From NCBI RefSeq assembly GCF_001426375.1, contig NZ_LMEO01000003.1, positions 448 through 64,447 on the forward strand: a DNA stretch of 64,000 bases, in the 5' to 3' direction. The stretch comes from Paenibacillus sp. Root444D2 (lineage in GTDB: Bacteria; Bacillota; Bacilli; Paenibacillales; NBRC-103111). Each line of letters opens with the position of its first letter. Within the stretch, counting starts at the first letter, position 1. A program made the position numbers and the translations under genes. The notes under the pieces are model-generated. The model was not told the origin of the DNA. It worked only from the letters and a program-made list of their open reading frames with translations, and ran no database searches. This document shows positions 1-9,252 of this stretch, in pieces.

Positions 1-177
1 TCCAAACACATAGCAATGTTTTATTTTTCCAATTACAAAAAAGTTTCTAGGGTTGATTCTTACCTACTCTTATAACATCTCCTAACTAATAAATCTTTAT
101 AACAAAAAAACACATGCTGCTTAAGCACGTGTTCATTAATGTTTAGTAAACCGAAAACAAAGGCATTATAATTTTGT

Positions 178-414
178 TCACTCAGCAGCTTTAATTTCCA
201 TTGTACGTTCATGAACCACATAACTATTGATAATGGCGGCCGCAAACGTTGCCCGGTTGTTTCGAAAGAAGTGAAATAAAACACGAGCTTCAGGAGACTC
301 TTCATCATATTGCGAAAAGTTAAAGAAATCGTCATCTCCCCATCCCTCAATACGGAGGCTTTCAATCGATTCTGCAATTAGACTAGGGATGACCGGCTTT
401 GTTATCGTTGTCAT
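178..414 (-). CDS. Hypothetical protein, 78 aa
   Basis: I do not recognise this protein. It is acidic and aromatic-rich in its middle (GWGDDDFFNF, VLFHFFRNN), with no membrane segment or known motif. The start is well supported: AAGGAGTGGG lies just before the ATG, and that ATG overlaps the stop of the 46-residue ORF upstream (ATGA), so the two are probably translationally coupled. Its size and coupling resemble small accessory or phage-derived genes, but nothing nearby shows a role. Confidence 0.6.
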   Translation of the reverse strand: MTTITKPVIPSLIAESIESLRIEGWGDDDFFNFSQYDEESPEARVLFHFFRNNRATFAAAIINSYVVHERTMEIKAAE

Positions 415-551
415 ATTCCCACTCCTTGGAGTATATTCAGATACCGTTTATTACCCGTTTTGGCCCACATCAGGAAACAATAGCGGTTATTTATAATAAC
501 GGGATTATTGGATGGTAGGATCGGCTTCTTTTGATTGGCTTTCTTCAGCAT
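411..551 (-). CDS. Small basic protein, 46 aa, coupled to the next gene
   Basis: An ORF starting at 551 encodes 46 residues, beginning MLKKANQKKP and ending NILQGVGI. It has a near-perfect Shine-Dalgarno (AAGGAGGTGATC) seven or so bases before the ATG. Its TGA overlaps the ATG of the downstream 78-aa gene. It is Lys/Asn rich, contains one MWAK segment, and has no recognisable domain. The ribosome site and coupling make translation likely; function is unknown. Confidence 0.6.
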   Translation of the reverse strand: MLKKANQKKPILPSNNPVIINNRYCFLMWAKTGNKRYLNILQGVGI

Positions 552-696
552 GTTAAGATCACCTCCTTGCTTATTTTCTTATGTATTTGTTATTCAAATT
601 GCAAATTGTACTTGTTACTCATTCTACCCAATCTATTAATCTATTAAACCTGAGACAAACTATTAATTTTGATCCCACCCAAAAATAGAAGCAAAC

Positions 697-724
697 AAAA
701 AAGGTGCAGCATTAAACTGCACCT
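697..724 (-). terminator. Intrinsic terminator after ywmB
   Basis: On the minus strand AGGTGCAG pairs perfectly with CTGCACCT around a 7-nt loop and is followed by a T run. It lies just past the ywmB stop and closes leftward transcription. The 165 bases between it and the 46-aa gene hold that gene's promoter region; nothing else is evident. Confidence 0.85.
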
Positions 725-737
725 CAAGACTCTATTT

Positions 738-1490
738 TTAGTATTCCATTGTTATGATCGGAGTACCTACGGTTAGTCGCAGCTTACCAGTCGTAGACTC
801 TTGATGCAAAGCAATCTGAAGATTTACCGTTTGATCACCACTCTTAATAGAAGAATGGAACTCTTTCGAAGATAGAGACGCACTTACCGTATTCTGATCA
901 TTATAGCTTTCTACGATTTTACCTTTAAAAGCTAGAGCTATAGAATCTACCAGCTCTGCAGAACTCTTTTGACCAGACTGTTCTTGCTCATTTACATAAC
1001 CTTGCACCATAACATTCCATTGGCCATTTATACCGAGTTTCTTCAATTGTTCGCCCGCTTGATCCTGCCACTTAACCAACTCCGACTGTTCAGCTTCATG
1101 AGAAGCGTCTAATCGCAAGACGACATAGCAGGCAGTTTGTCCTTGTGGACTTGCTACTGTCACGGTGACGACCGCTCCGGGTACAACCTCAGATTTCGCT
1201 GTATAGGTCGGATGTGAATTGGATTCACTCAACACTTCAGCTTGAGGAATTTCAAAAGCTTGAGATAGTTTCTTCCCAATTTGCAGCATATTCTGATCAA
1301 TACCATCGCACGTTCCGTAATAGCCTGTATATTTGAAGGTTATTTTATTATCACTCGTCATGTACGGTTTAACTGTGTTCAATAACTGAAGTGCTTCCTG
1401 CTCACCTTGCGCATCGGCATGGCGAACCCACCCAAAGATAAAACTTATAATGGTCATACAAATGATCGATAATAACCAAGATTTCTGCAT
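738..1490 (-). CDS. ywmB: YwmB family secreted/membrane-anchored protein
   Basis: About 250 residues: an N-terminal hydrophobic helix or signal anchor (LLSIICMTIISFIFGW), then a soluble domain that matches my memory of the YwmB family (once called TATA-box-binding-like). In B. subtilis the ywmB gene lies near spoIID and murAA; its function is poorly known. The ATG at 1490 (MQKSW) is preferred to the GTG at 1502 because AGAGGTG then sits as the ribosome site. It has its own terminator downstream. Here it follows the ethanolamine permease, which is not its usual neighbourhood. The family call rests on fold-level resemblance and is moderately sure. Confidence 0.7.
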   Translation of the reverse strand: MQKSWLLSIICMTIISFIFGWVRHADAQGEQEALQLLNTVKPYMTSDNKITFKYTGYYGTCDGIDQNMLQIGKKLSQAFEIPQAEVLSESNSHPTYTAKSEVVPGAVVTVTVASPQGQTACYVVLRLDASHEAEQSELVKWQDQAGEQLKKLGINGQWNVMVQGYVNEQEQSGQKSSAELVDSIALAFKGKIVESYNDQNTVSASLSSKEFHSSIKSGDQTVNLQIALHQESTTGKLRLTVGTPIITMEY

Positions 1491-1505
1491 ATAAAAAGGC
1501 ACCTC

Positions 1506-1532
1506 TTTACTAGAATCTTTAACTCTAGTAAA
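1506..1532. repeat. Perfect 9-bp inverted repeat between permease gene and ywmB
   Basis: TTTACTAGA and TCTAGTAAA flank a 9-nt loop in the 65-bp gap between the permease stop and the ywmB start. There is no proper T run, so it may be a weak terminator or processing hairpin for the end of the eut operon, or an operator for ywmB. The sequence alone does not decide. Confidence 0.5.
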
Positions 1533-1555
1533 AGGATGCCCAAATCTAGCAAATG

Positions 1556-3094
1556 TTAAACAGAGGAGGTTTTCTCAAGCTCTTTTTCTCGGCGTACGAT
1601 TTCTTCCATGGAAGTGTTGAGTGCGGCCTGCGGCCCAGGGAAGTGATTTTTATAATAAGCTAAATCCATAATGACAAGTAGAATCAGCATACCAGCTACG
1701 GCATAGCCGGCCATTTGATTCGGAGGAATCACCATGACGATACAGATGAAGATGATCCACAGAAGCGCGACGACAGAAATGAACGTGCTGTATTTTCCAA
1801 GATTCCATGGTCCGAGATGCTTATCTTGAAATCTACCTTCTGCTTTGGCTCTCAGCTTGAGATAGATCGGAATGCCGTAAGCCACATATAAGCCCACAAC
1901 ACTGACTGCAGTTAGGAACGCTATCGTCGTGTAAGTTGCATCCGGATTCACCATTTTGATGATATAGTCGATGAAAGCGAGCAGGAACGAAAGAATAATG
2001 GCCAGCCAAATGGCTTTAGCAGGTGTACGGTATTTCTTCGAAATTTGCGCCCATTGGTTGCTGAGCGGCATCCCTTTATCACGAGAGAAGGCATACATCA
2101 TACGTGAGAAGGAAGTGATAGAAGCTAGACCGCAGAACCACATCGCGGCAGTGACCAACCATAGAATGACGGAGCCGAATGTACCTCCAAGCGCTTGGCT
2201 GATGACATAGATGAACGCATTGCTTGAACCGGCAGCAGCACCGGCATCCTTAATGGACAAGGTAACAAAAGCAAGCATAACGAATCCAATAACAAACGAG
2301 TAGGCAACAGATGTGAAAATACCCCAAGGCGCGCGCACACGAGGGTTGATGGTCTCTTCGATGGTATGAGCGGAGGCGTCGTAGCCCGTAAATGTCCACT
2401 GCGCTTGCAAAAGTCCGATTAGAAAAGCAAACATATATGGTTTATCCGAAAATGTTTCGCCCACTTTGAACAAATAATCGACAGGATTCAAGTTGCCTTT
2501 GGTGAAAAAGGCAAGAGACAAAACCAGCACCGCCACCACAGCGATATGGTACCATGCCGAGAAGTCGTTAAGCTTTGAAACGATACGAATCCCAATATGA
2601 TTCAGAATGCCATGCGTAAGTAAAATGATCGTGAAACAAATCAACACGGTTGTATTGTTGGATTCATAACCGAACACACTCGCGATGAGCGGATCGGCGA
2701 ATAGGGCTACCGAATAATCGATACCGGCCACAATCCCGATTTGCCCGATTAGATTGATCCAGGCGGTGTACCAGCCCCAGCGTTTGTTTTTCAAAATAGC
2801 CGCCCAGTGGTACAAAGCGCCGGCCGTCGGAATGGCCGAAGCAAGCTCAGCCATGACTGCTGCTACGAACATGACAAAAAGGGCGACAATCGGCCAGCCA
2901 AAGCCCATCATCCCCGCTCCGCCATAGGTTAATCCGTGGCCGTATAAAGATACAGCGCCAGTAAGAATGGAAATGATAGAGAATGAAATCGCGAAATTGG
3001 AAAATCCGCCCATGCTGCGCAGCAGTTCCTGGGCATAACCGAACTTGTTTAAATCACTTTTGTCTTTTTCATGATGATTGGATGGGTTGCTCAT
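1556..3094 (-). CDS. eat: APC-superfamily permease, probable ethanolamine transporter
   Basis: A 512-residue protein with about 12 hydrophobic segments and the APC start signature: soluble N-terminus, then RSMGGFSNFAISFSIISILTG and a conserved GGAGMMGFGWPIV loop. This branch of APC transporters carries GABA, choline or ethanolamine. Substrate is assigned from position, last in the eut operon and directly after eutC and a small membrane peptide; no eutH transporter is present. A ribosome site (GGAGGATAAAAG) precedes the ATG. It is expected to import ethanolamine across the cytoplasmic membrane. Another amine remains possible. Confidence 0.75.
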   Translation of the reverse strand: MSNPSNHHEKDKSDLNKFGYAQELLRSMGGFSNFAISFSIISILTGAVSLYGHGLTYGGAGMMGFGWPIVALFVMFVAAVMAELASAIPTAGALYHWAAILKNKRWGWYTAWINLIGQIGIVAGIDYSVALFADPLIASVFGYESNNTTVLICFTIILLTHGILNHIGIRIVSKLNDFSAWYHIAVVAVLVLSLAFFTKGNLNPVDYLFKVGETFSDKPYMFAFLIGLLQAQWTFTGYDASAHTIEETINPRVRAPWGIFTSVAYSFVIGFVMLAFVTLSIKDAGAAAGSSNAFIYVISQALGGTFGSVILWLVTAAMWFCGLASITSFSRMMYAFSRDKGMPLSNQWAQISKKYRTPAKAIWLAIILSFLLAFIDYIIKMVNPDATYTTIAFLTAVSVVGLYVAYGIPIYLKLRAKAEGRFQDKHLGPWNLGKYSTFISVVALLWIIFICIVMVIPPNQMAGYAVAGMLILLVIMDLAYYKNHFPGPQAALNTSMEEIVRREKELEKTSSV

Positions 3095-3145
3095 CTTTTA
3101 TCCTCCTCATCAGATAGATACGATTTGTACAACAAGTCACAAGTC

Positions 3146-3274
3146 TCATTTCCCTAGGAAACTTTCATGCTTGCTTTCATCGAATTCGCGAATGCTTTTG
3201 TTGGCGATTCTGACAATCCATAAAGCAAACAAACATGTTACCGCAATAATTACGATTCCAATCGTCAGTTCCAT
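3146..3274 (-). CDS. 42-aa single-pass membrane peptide, putative permease accessory subunit
   Basis: A short ORF with a very strong ribosome site (AAGGAGGTGG) encodes 42 residues. Residues 3-22 form one transmembrane helix (LTIGIVIIAVTCLFALWI) followed by a basic-then-acidic tail. It sits 73 bp after eutC and 51 bp before the permease, on the same strand. Small one-helix partners are known for other secondary transporters, for example MetS-type subunits of NSS importers and symporter small accessory proteins. A similar role for the permease is inferred from position and topology only. Confidence 0.65.
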   Translation of the reverse strand: MELTIGIVIIAVTCLFALWIVRIANKSIREFDESKHESFLGK

Positions 3275-3347
3275 TCGGCCTCCACCTCCTTCTCCGGACC
3301 ATCATATAGAAAAGCTTCTGAACGAAGCGCATTCTCAGGAAAAACGG

Positions 3348-4271
3348 TTAGATTTCCAAGTTGACGCCGCTTGTCTTTTGCTCAAGCATTTTATTCACGA
3401 TGGTGCCGATATGCGCACCGCCTTCAAGTGGAGGGGTACCTCCGCGATGAATATTGGAAATCACCGTGCGGTCGCTCTCTACCGTGCCTTTACGCGGTTT
3501 GTAGCAGATGTAAGCACTTAGCGATTTCGACGAAACAAGTCCAGGCCTTTCCCCGATCAAAAGCACAAGCACTTCCGGCTGCACAATTTCGCCGATGTGA
3601 TCCATGACAGCGACCCTGCCGCCACGGACGAAAAATGGAGTACCTGTGGATAACCCATAAGCACTAAGCGAATCAAGCAGCGAAGGATACACATCGCCCA
3701 AATTGGCATCTACCGCATTGGCGCTAAGTCCATCCGAAACGACAATCTGTACCTGCGGCTTCATCTTGCACCTTTTCTGAATGACCGCGATTCCTTGTTC
3801 GGTGATAATACGTCCCATATCGGGGCGTTTTAAATAGTTTTCCGTGTTCTCGTACCGAGTTTCTACCGTAAACAAACCGAATTCGTCCAAAAGCTTCTGA
3901 CTTGCTTCCCCATAGATGGAATCAACAGCAGCGGCATGGTCACGGCGAAATTTAAGCACCTCTTTGGTGAGCGCCCTCGTTCCCGTACGCCATACGCCTA
4001 TTCGTGCCGGTGTGCTGGCAAGCAGCTCATTCATCCCTTCCTCCCATTTGGGGGATGGTACTTTAGAGGTGAATGTGTCCAATTCGGGGGACGGGACCAT
4101 TTCCGACATCACTTCTACTCGGGGAGATCGCTGCGTTTCCTCGTTAACCAGGGCAGGGTCCTTATAGCGAATAGCCGCCGGATTATCAGCAGCTGTTGAT
4201 GTAGACAGCTTCTTCTCAAGCTCTGCCATCACCATATCAACAAGCTGATCCATGGGGACAGCTTTGTTCAT
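3348..4271 (-). CDS. eutC: Ethanolamine ammonia-lyase small subunit
   Basis: 307 residues, close to other EutC proteins. With EutB it forms the adenosylcobalamin-dependent lyase that turns ethanolamine into acetaldehyde and ammonia inside the microcompartment. The first 20 residues (DQLVDMVMAELEKKL) form an amphipathic helix of the encapsulation-peptide kind; a low-complexity linker follows to about residue 85, and the conserved EutC core starts at TPARIGVWRTGTR. VVSDGLSANAV and LIGERPGLVSSKSLSAY are typical family motifs. It lies 58 bp after eutB in the operon. Confidence 0.95.
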   Translation of the reverse strand: MNKAVPMDQLVDMVMAELEKKLSTSTAADNPAAIRYKDPALVNEETQRSPRVEVMSEMVPSPELDTFTSKVPSPKWEEGMNELLASTPARIGVWRTGTRALTKEVLKFRRDHAAAVDSIYGEASQKLLDEFGLFTVETRYENTENYLKRPDMGRIITEQGIAVIQKRCKMKPQVQIVVSDGLSANAVDANLGDVYPSLLDSLSAYGLSTGTPFFVRGGRVAVMDHIGEIVQPEVLVLLIGERPGLVSSKSLSAYICYKPRKGTVESDRTVISNIHRGGTPPLEGGAHIGTIVNKMLEQKTSGVNLEI

Positions 4272-4329
4272 GTCGTTTCCTCCTTAGCGTTTTGCTTTAG
4301 CAAAACTGGCTTCGTAAGCAGCATCTAAG

Positions 4330-5691
4330 TTACATAAAAAGGGTCGGATCTCCCGCCAACGGTGTTAATCGGCCGTTCTCCATGATCCCCATTTTCACTA
4401 GCCATTGTTCAAAAGCAGGGGCCGGACGCAATCTCATCAATTCCCTCAAAGTGGCGATATCGTGGTAGCTGGTAGATTGGTAATTGAGCATGCAGTCATC
4501 TGCCATGGCTACACCGATCAGATAATTGACGCCTGCAGCGGAAAGAAGCACGGCCAAATTGTCCATATCGTTCTGATCTGCCTTCATATGGTTGGTGTAG
4601 CAAACATCTACACCCATCGGCAGCTGCTGAAGCTTCCCCATGAAATGGTCTTCCAAACCGGCCCGAATGACCTGCTTGCTATCATACAAATACTCAGGTC
4701 CGATGAAGCCCACAACCGTGTTGACGATAAACGGCTTATATTTTCGAGCAAGGCCATAACAGCGGGACTCGAGCGTGACCTGGTCGATACCGTGATGCGC
4801 TTCGGCAGACAACTCGGAGCCTTGGCCCGTTTCAAAATACCACAGATTCGGCCCCGTCCCTGTGCCTTCCCTGGCAATGAGCTCATCAGCTTCATTAAGC
4901 AGCGCAACATCGATGCCGAACGCTTTATTGCCGTTTTCCGTTCCGGCCAAGCTTTGAAACACCATGTCCGCAGGAGCGCCTTGGCGAATAGCGCGCATCT
5001 GGGTTTTGATATGTGCTAGGACACAATTCTGCGTCGGAATCTGCCACTTCTCCATCACTTCTTTGGTGACCAGCAAAATATTCTTGACGCTATCCGCTGA
5101 ATCGATAACCGGATTGATACCGATAACCGCATCCCCGATCCCATAGCTTAAAGCTTCAAATAAAGCGGCCTTAATCCCCTGAATATTGTCCGTAGGATGA
5201 TTGGGTTGGGCCCGGCCGGACAGCACTCCCTTTTGGCCAATCGTAATGTTGCAATATGTAGTGACTTCCATTTTGGATGCGGCTTGCACCAGATCAAGGT
5301 TGCTCATTAATTTGGCGGCAGCAGCCACCATCTCACTCGTTAAGCCGCGGGAAAGTCTGCGAATTTCATCATTTCCCGTTTCTTGCCGCAGCAAATACTC
5401 CCGCAGCTCAGCGACCGTCCAATTGCGAACCTCGGTGTAGATTTTCTCGTTTATAGCGTCTTCGATTACCCGCGACACTTCATCGATTTCTGGCGGCAGA
5501 AGCGGATGATTACGGATATCTGCCAGCGTCAAATCGGACAGAACCAGCTTGGCGGCGATCCTCTCCTTCGCATCCTGTGCGGAGATGCCAGCCAACTGAT
5601 CGCCTGATTTCTCCTCGTTAGCCTTCGCCATGACTTCCTTTAAATCTTTAAACTGAAAAGTTGTACCAAGCAACGTAGTCTTCAGGTTCAC
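4330..5691 (-). CDS. eutB: Ethanolamine ammonia-lyase large subunit
   Basis: 453 residues, the normal length of the TIM-barrel catalytic subunit. Recognisable EutB segments include YCNITIGQKGVLSGRAQPNHPTD split around residue 150, the PADMVFQSLAGTENGNKAFG stretch near residue 240 and the YFETGQGSELSAEAHHG region that surrounds the substrate and cobalamin. It overlaps eutA by 4 bp, so translation is coupled to the reactivase. The enzyme needs adenosylcobalamin. Confidence 0.97.
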   Translation of the reverse strand: MNLKTTLLGTTFQFKDLKEVMAKANEEKSGDQLAGISAQDAKERIAAKLVLSDLTLADIRNHPLLPPEIDEVSRVIEDAINEKIYTEVRNWTVAELREYLLRQETGNDEIRRLSRGLTSEMVAAAAKLMSNLDLVQAASKMEVTTYCNITIGQKGVLSGRAQPNHPTDNIQGIKAALFEALSYGIGDAVIGINPVIDSADSVKNILLVTKEVMEKWQIPTQNCVLAHIKTQMRAIRQGAPADMVFQSLAGTENGNKAFGIDVALLNEADELIAREGTGTGPNLWYFETGQGSELSAEAHHGIDQVTLESRCYGLARKYKPFIVNTVVGFIGPEYLYDSKQVIRAGLEDHFMGKLQQLPMGVDVCYTNHMKADQNDMDNLAVLLSAAGVNYLIGVAMADDCMLNYQSTSYHDIATLRELMRLRPAPAFEQWLVKMGIMENGRLTPLAGDPTLFM

Positions 5692-7169
5692 TGACTTATC
5701 CCCTCCGCTCTGTTGTGAAAGGCCAACGTTTTAACCACTACTGGAATCATGATCCCAGAAATCGGCTCGCCCAAATCGATATAATCCCCATGCACCACAC
5801 GAATTTGATCGATGCAAATAACTTTCGGAAGTTGCCCGCAGCGCTTAGCCAAGGATTGGCCGAGCGCCTTCGCGATATCCGTTTCACAGATGACTACCAT
5901 AGCTTCACTAGCAGGAAAATGTTGAACAAAACTTGCATGCAGCCGATCCGCTAAGTGCTGAAGCGATGTATACGTAAGGTCATTCATTCCTGACAAGGCC
6001 AGTCCGAACGGAGGTGACTGATCCCGATCAAAAAGGCTTGCGCCGCTTTTCATGATCGCTTCTAGCACATCTGCAAGCAGCCCAGTTTGTTCAAGCATCT
6101 GCGAGGATACATCAAGCCCCAGTACAGGCAGATTGCGAATCGGCAGCAGCGATGCATCCAAATGCACCGTAGCGCCGCTGATTTCCGTACTCTGCATCCC
6201 GGCACCGATGACGGTTGCTCTGACCGTTTGATCCGCTTGAATGAGTCGGATCGGATATTGGGCCGATAATTCCTTCCAAGTATGCGCTAGCAAAGGGCCG
6301 ATATCATGATGGGCCGTTGTGTCAGCCAAGCTTTCCGGTTTCTTCGCCTCCATCAACAGGCCGATTCCCCCGGATACCATCCATTCTCCAATGGGAGGCA
6401 TTGACACAAGCGGCTCGCCGTTCAGCAAGGAACGAAGTGACTCATCATGCTCAGGAATGATCTGCCCAGCTAAATAATCCATCATGCAGTGGCACATTCC
6501 CATGCAGATTTCTTTTATGAGAGTAAAGCTAACCGTGTCGCCAGCCTTAATGTTGTATCCGCTCGTCCTCAGCCATGGTCGAATCGACGGCGATACGTCT
6601 ATAACCACTCCATTTGAGTCTAGTTGGATGAGCCTGCCACCAACGTGAAAGGTGACCGTTCCAACCATCTTGCCTCTTTGAAAAATAGCCGCATTCGCTG
6701 TACCCCCGCCGATATCGATATTGGCGACTGCGCCTCGAATCTGCATCGATCGGCGCTCCGCACCGGCGCCTTTGCCGGCAAGCAGCCCTTCTAGATCAGC
6801 ACCTGCGGTTGCCACCACGAAATCGCCCGAGCGCTCGGCGAGCAGATGCAGAATTTGTCTCGCGTTCGTTTTATTCGCCGTTTCTCCGGTAATGATAACG
6901 GCACCGGATTTCAAATCCGCTGGACGAATTCCTGCCTGCTCGTACTCTTTGTTCACGATTTCCCATATGAGCTCCGCATTGATTTCATCGCCGTTCTTAA
7001 GAGGAGTGCTGTAAATTGGACTTGCATATAGCAATTCCCGCTCCGCAATCTCAAATCGAGGCAAGCTGAGAGCACCCGACGAGCGTACTAATTTCAAACG
7101 GCTAATCACCATCTTGGTCGTGCTCGTTCCGATATCTAGGCCGACACTTGTGATCCACTGGTTTTGCAT
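5688..7169 (-). CDS. eutA: Ethanolamine ammonia-lyase reactivating factor
   Basis: An ATPase of the actin/Hsp70-like fold that swaps damaged cobalamin out of the lyase. SVGLDIGTSTTKMVISRL near the N-terminus is the phosphate-1 motif, and VANIDIGGGTANAAIF further in is the second nucleotide loop. Length (about 493 residues) fits EutA. I place the start at the ATG at 7169 (MQNQWITS); a GTG at 7196 would extend it nine codons into eutV. It is coupled to eutB by a 4-bp overlap. Confidence 0.93.
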   Translation of the reverse strand: MQNQWITSVGLDIGTSTTKMVISRLKLVRSSGALSLPRFEIAERELLYASPIYSTPLKNGDEINAELIWEIVNKEYEQAGIRPADLKSGAVIITGETANKTNARQILHLLAERSGDFVVATAGADLEGLLAGKGAGAERRSMQIRGAVANIDIGGGTANAAIFQRGKMVGTVTFHVGGRLIQLDSNGVVIDVSPSIRPWLRTSGYNIKAGDTVSFTLIKEICMGMCHCMMDYLAGQIIPEHDESLRSLLNGEPLVSMPPIGEWMVSGGIGLLMEAKKPESLADTTAHHDIGPLLAHTWKELSAQYPIRLIQADQTVRATVIGAGMQSTEISGATVHLDASLLPIRNLPVLGLDVSSQMLEQTGLLADVLEAIMKSGASLFDRDQSPPFGLALSGMNDLTYTSLQHLADRLHASFVQHFPASEAMVVICETDIAKALGQSLAKRCGQLPKVICIDQIRVVHGDYIDLGEPISGIMIPVVVKTLAFHNRAEGISQ

Positions 7170-7176
7170 GCCCCAA

Positions 7177-7779
7177 TCACCCGTCCTGTGCCGCACTAGT
7201 TAATGATTCCAAACCCTCCGTGAGCATGCACGCCGCCAGCTTCGCAAGAGGAATACGAGTAGTCATGCTTGCTTCACGCATTTTCTTGTAAGCTTCTTCC
7301 TCATTTAAGAAGTATGCCTGCATCACGATGCCTTTCGCTTTTTCGATCACTTTGCGCTCTTCGATGGATTGCTTTAGCTGCTTGATGTCTTGTTTCAGTG
7401 AATCCATCTTTTCTTTTTGACTTAAGGCAATCTCCACAGCGGGCAGCAAGTCTTCCTCCGACACCGGTTTGACTAAGAAAGCAGCGACACCAGCCTCGCG
7501 AGCATCCTTCACCAATTCCTTCTGGCTGTATGCCGTAAGGAGTAAAACCGATGTATCCTGCTGCAGCTTGCGTATAATTTGAGACGCCTTGATGCCGTTC
7601 ATGACCGGCATTTTAATATCCATGATGGCTAGGTCCGGTTTTAATCTGGCAACGAGCTCTACCGCTTCCTCGCCATTTTTGGCTTCTCCCGCGACCCAAT
7701 ATCCGCCCTCTTCCAGCATCTCGCGAATATCCATGCGAATGATTGGATCATCATCCACAACAACGATGGCATTTTTCAT
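7177..7779 (-). CDS. eutV: EutV-type response regulator with ANTAR RNA-binding domain
   Basis: 200 residues. Residues 1-120 form a receiver domain: DDD at 9-11, phosphoacceptor Asp54 in IMDIKMPV, and Lys104 in LVKPVS. A coiled coil follows, then an ANTAR domain (VIEKAKGIVMQAYFLNEEEAYKKMREAS, about 140-190). ANTAR regulators bind paired hairpins in nascent RNA and block termination. The terminator and A1/G4 loop upstream of eutL are the likely target. It starts 2 bp after eutW, so kinase and regulator are coupled. Confidence 0.95.
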   Translation of the reverse strand: MKNAIVVVDDDPIIRMDIREMLEEGGYWVAGEAKNGEEAVELVARLKPDLAIMDIKMPVMNGIKASQIIRKLQQDTSVLLLTAYSQKELVKDAREAGVAAFLVKPVSEEDLLPAVEIALSQKEKMDSLKQDIKQLKQSIEERKVIEKAKGIVMQAYFLNEEEAYKKMREASMTTRIPLAKLAACMLTEGLESLTSAAQDG

Positions 7780-7781
7780 GG

Positions 7782-9227
7782 CTATTCGTCCTCCTTGTAC
7801 TGCGCTTTGGAAAGCGGAAAAGTGATTTGAACGTCCGTACCCCGTTCATCCGAAGTTATATGAATGACACCACTGAGATTTTCCTCCACAAGTGTCTCTG
7901 TTATTTTCAAGCCAAGATGACCCTTCCTGTCTGAATGGTTTGCCGCTTGGAATCCGACGCCATTGTCAGATACACAGACACAGACGATAGTGCCATTACA
8001 TTGCAGGGAAACCTCGATTTCCCCTGTACGTCTCTCCCCAAAAGCATGCAGCACGCAATTCTGCACAAGCTCATTGACAACAAGTGCAAGCGTCGTGGCA
8101 ACGTCAGACTGTAAAATAAGCTCATCCCCATCGATTTTAGGGTTAATATTCTGATCCGGTTTGGAAGAGGATGAAATAATGTTCTTCGTAATACGGTCCA
8201 CCACATCGTTGAAGAGGATCGTTTCTAGTCCTTCAAAGGCAAGCATTTCATGAATAACGGCAATGCTGTTAATGCGGTTGATACTATCGCGATAGACTCT
8301 CTCCACCTCTTCGAGCTTGGTTCTTCGCATCTGTAAGCGGAGTAGACTGGATACGGTCTGCAAATTATTTTTCACTCGATGATGAATTTCTTTAATAACT
8401 GCGGATTTGATCACTAGCTGCTTTTCTTTTTCTTTAATATCCGAGATGTCGCGAATGAGAATAATGCCGCCTACCTCCCGCTGATCCCGGTAGATAGACA
8501 TGGCTTTCAGATCAAAAGAAACATGCCCGATTTGAAGCTCCTGATGGATGAGTCCTTTGTGGCCAATGAGAGGGCTCCCTTCCAATCTGCCATAAAACAA
8601 CTGGGCAATCGGGTACCCGTTAATCACGCCGACATGACCGATTTCCTTCAACATTTCAGCTGCTCGGGGATTGGTATAGGTCACATACTCTTTGTCATCA
8701 AATAAAAGGATGCCTTCGTGCATAAGCGACTGCATACTGCCTTGAGACATCGCCACAGTAAGCAGCGTTTCGCTCAGCTGTTCAGTCGTCTCCATTAATC
8801 TCGTCACATTTTTCTCCTGCTCGAGCTTTTCGGAGATGTCCTTTTCCATGATCAATGCGCCAATGACATTGCCGCTTGTTGAGCGAATCGGTACAACATT
8901 TTGCTGAATGGCAATCTGCTCCTGCGAGATGCCTCTCGACCCGATCACGGACTGCCCGGAAAGCAAACAAAACATCACGGCAGGCTCATTTTGCGCAAAA
9001 GCATATTGTCCGACGACAGATGTCTTATAGAGGGATGGGGCTGATGATGGGTGTGCCTCGGCAACCACAAGCGCTGAACCCTTGTCTGCGAGGGGGCAAT
9101 CAATAAATACATCCGATTCCGATACATCGGCGATCATTTGCAGTTGAGCGGCCATTTCCATGATCGTCCGGGCTTCTTCCTCGCTTAAAATCGTATAATT
9201 CCTGCACAATTCCATAATCGGCACCAC
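7782..9227 (-). CDS. eutW: EutW-type sensor histidine kinase
   Basis: About 481 residues. The N-terminal half looks like a GAF or sensor domain with PAS-like segments around 150-270. The kinase core is of the HisKA_2 type: EIHHRVKNNLQTVSSLLRLQ, with the phospho-His near residue 282, then an HATPase with VNELVQNC and DNGVGF. No membrane helices are seen, so sensing is cytoplasmic, as in other EutW proteins that respond to ethanolamine. Start is GTG at 9227 or an ATG 12 bp inside. Confidence 0.93.
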   Translation of the reverse strand: MVPIMELCRNYTILSEEEARTIMEMAAQLQMIADVSESDVFIDCPLADKGSALVVAEAHPSSAPSLYKTSVVGQYAFAQNEPAVMFCLLSGQSVIGSRGISQEQIAIQQNVVPIRSTSGNVIGALIMEKDISEKLEQEKNVTRLMETTEQLSETLLTVAMSQGSMQSLMHEGILLFDDKEYVTYTNPRAAEMLKEIGHVGVINGYPIAQLFYGRLEGSPLIGHKGLIHQELQIGHVSFDLKAMSIYRDQREVGGIILIRDISDIKEKEKQLVIKSAVIKEIHHRVKNNLQTVSSLLRLQMRRTKLEEVERVYRDSINRINSIAVIHEMLAFEGLETILFNDVVDRITKNIISSSSKPDQNINPKIDGDELILQSDVATTLALVVNELVQNCVLHAFGERRTGEIEVSLQCNGTIVCVCVSDNGVGFQAANHSDRKGHLGLKITETLVEENLSGVIHITSDERGTDVQITFPLSKAQYKEDE

Positions 9228-9252
9228 ATGAATCCCTCATCACGTTGTAGAT

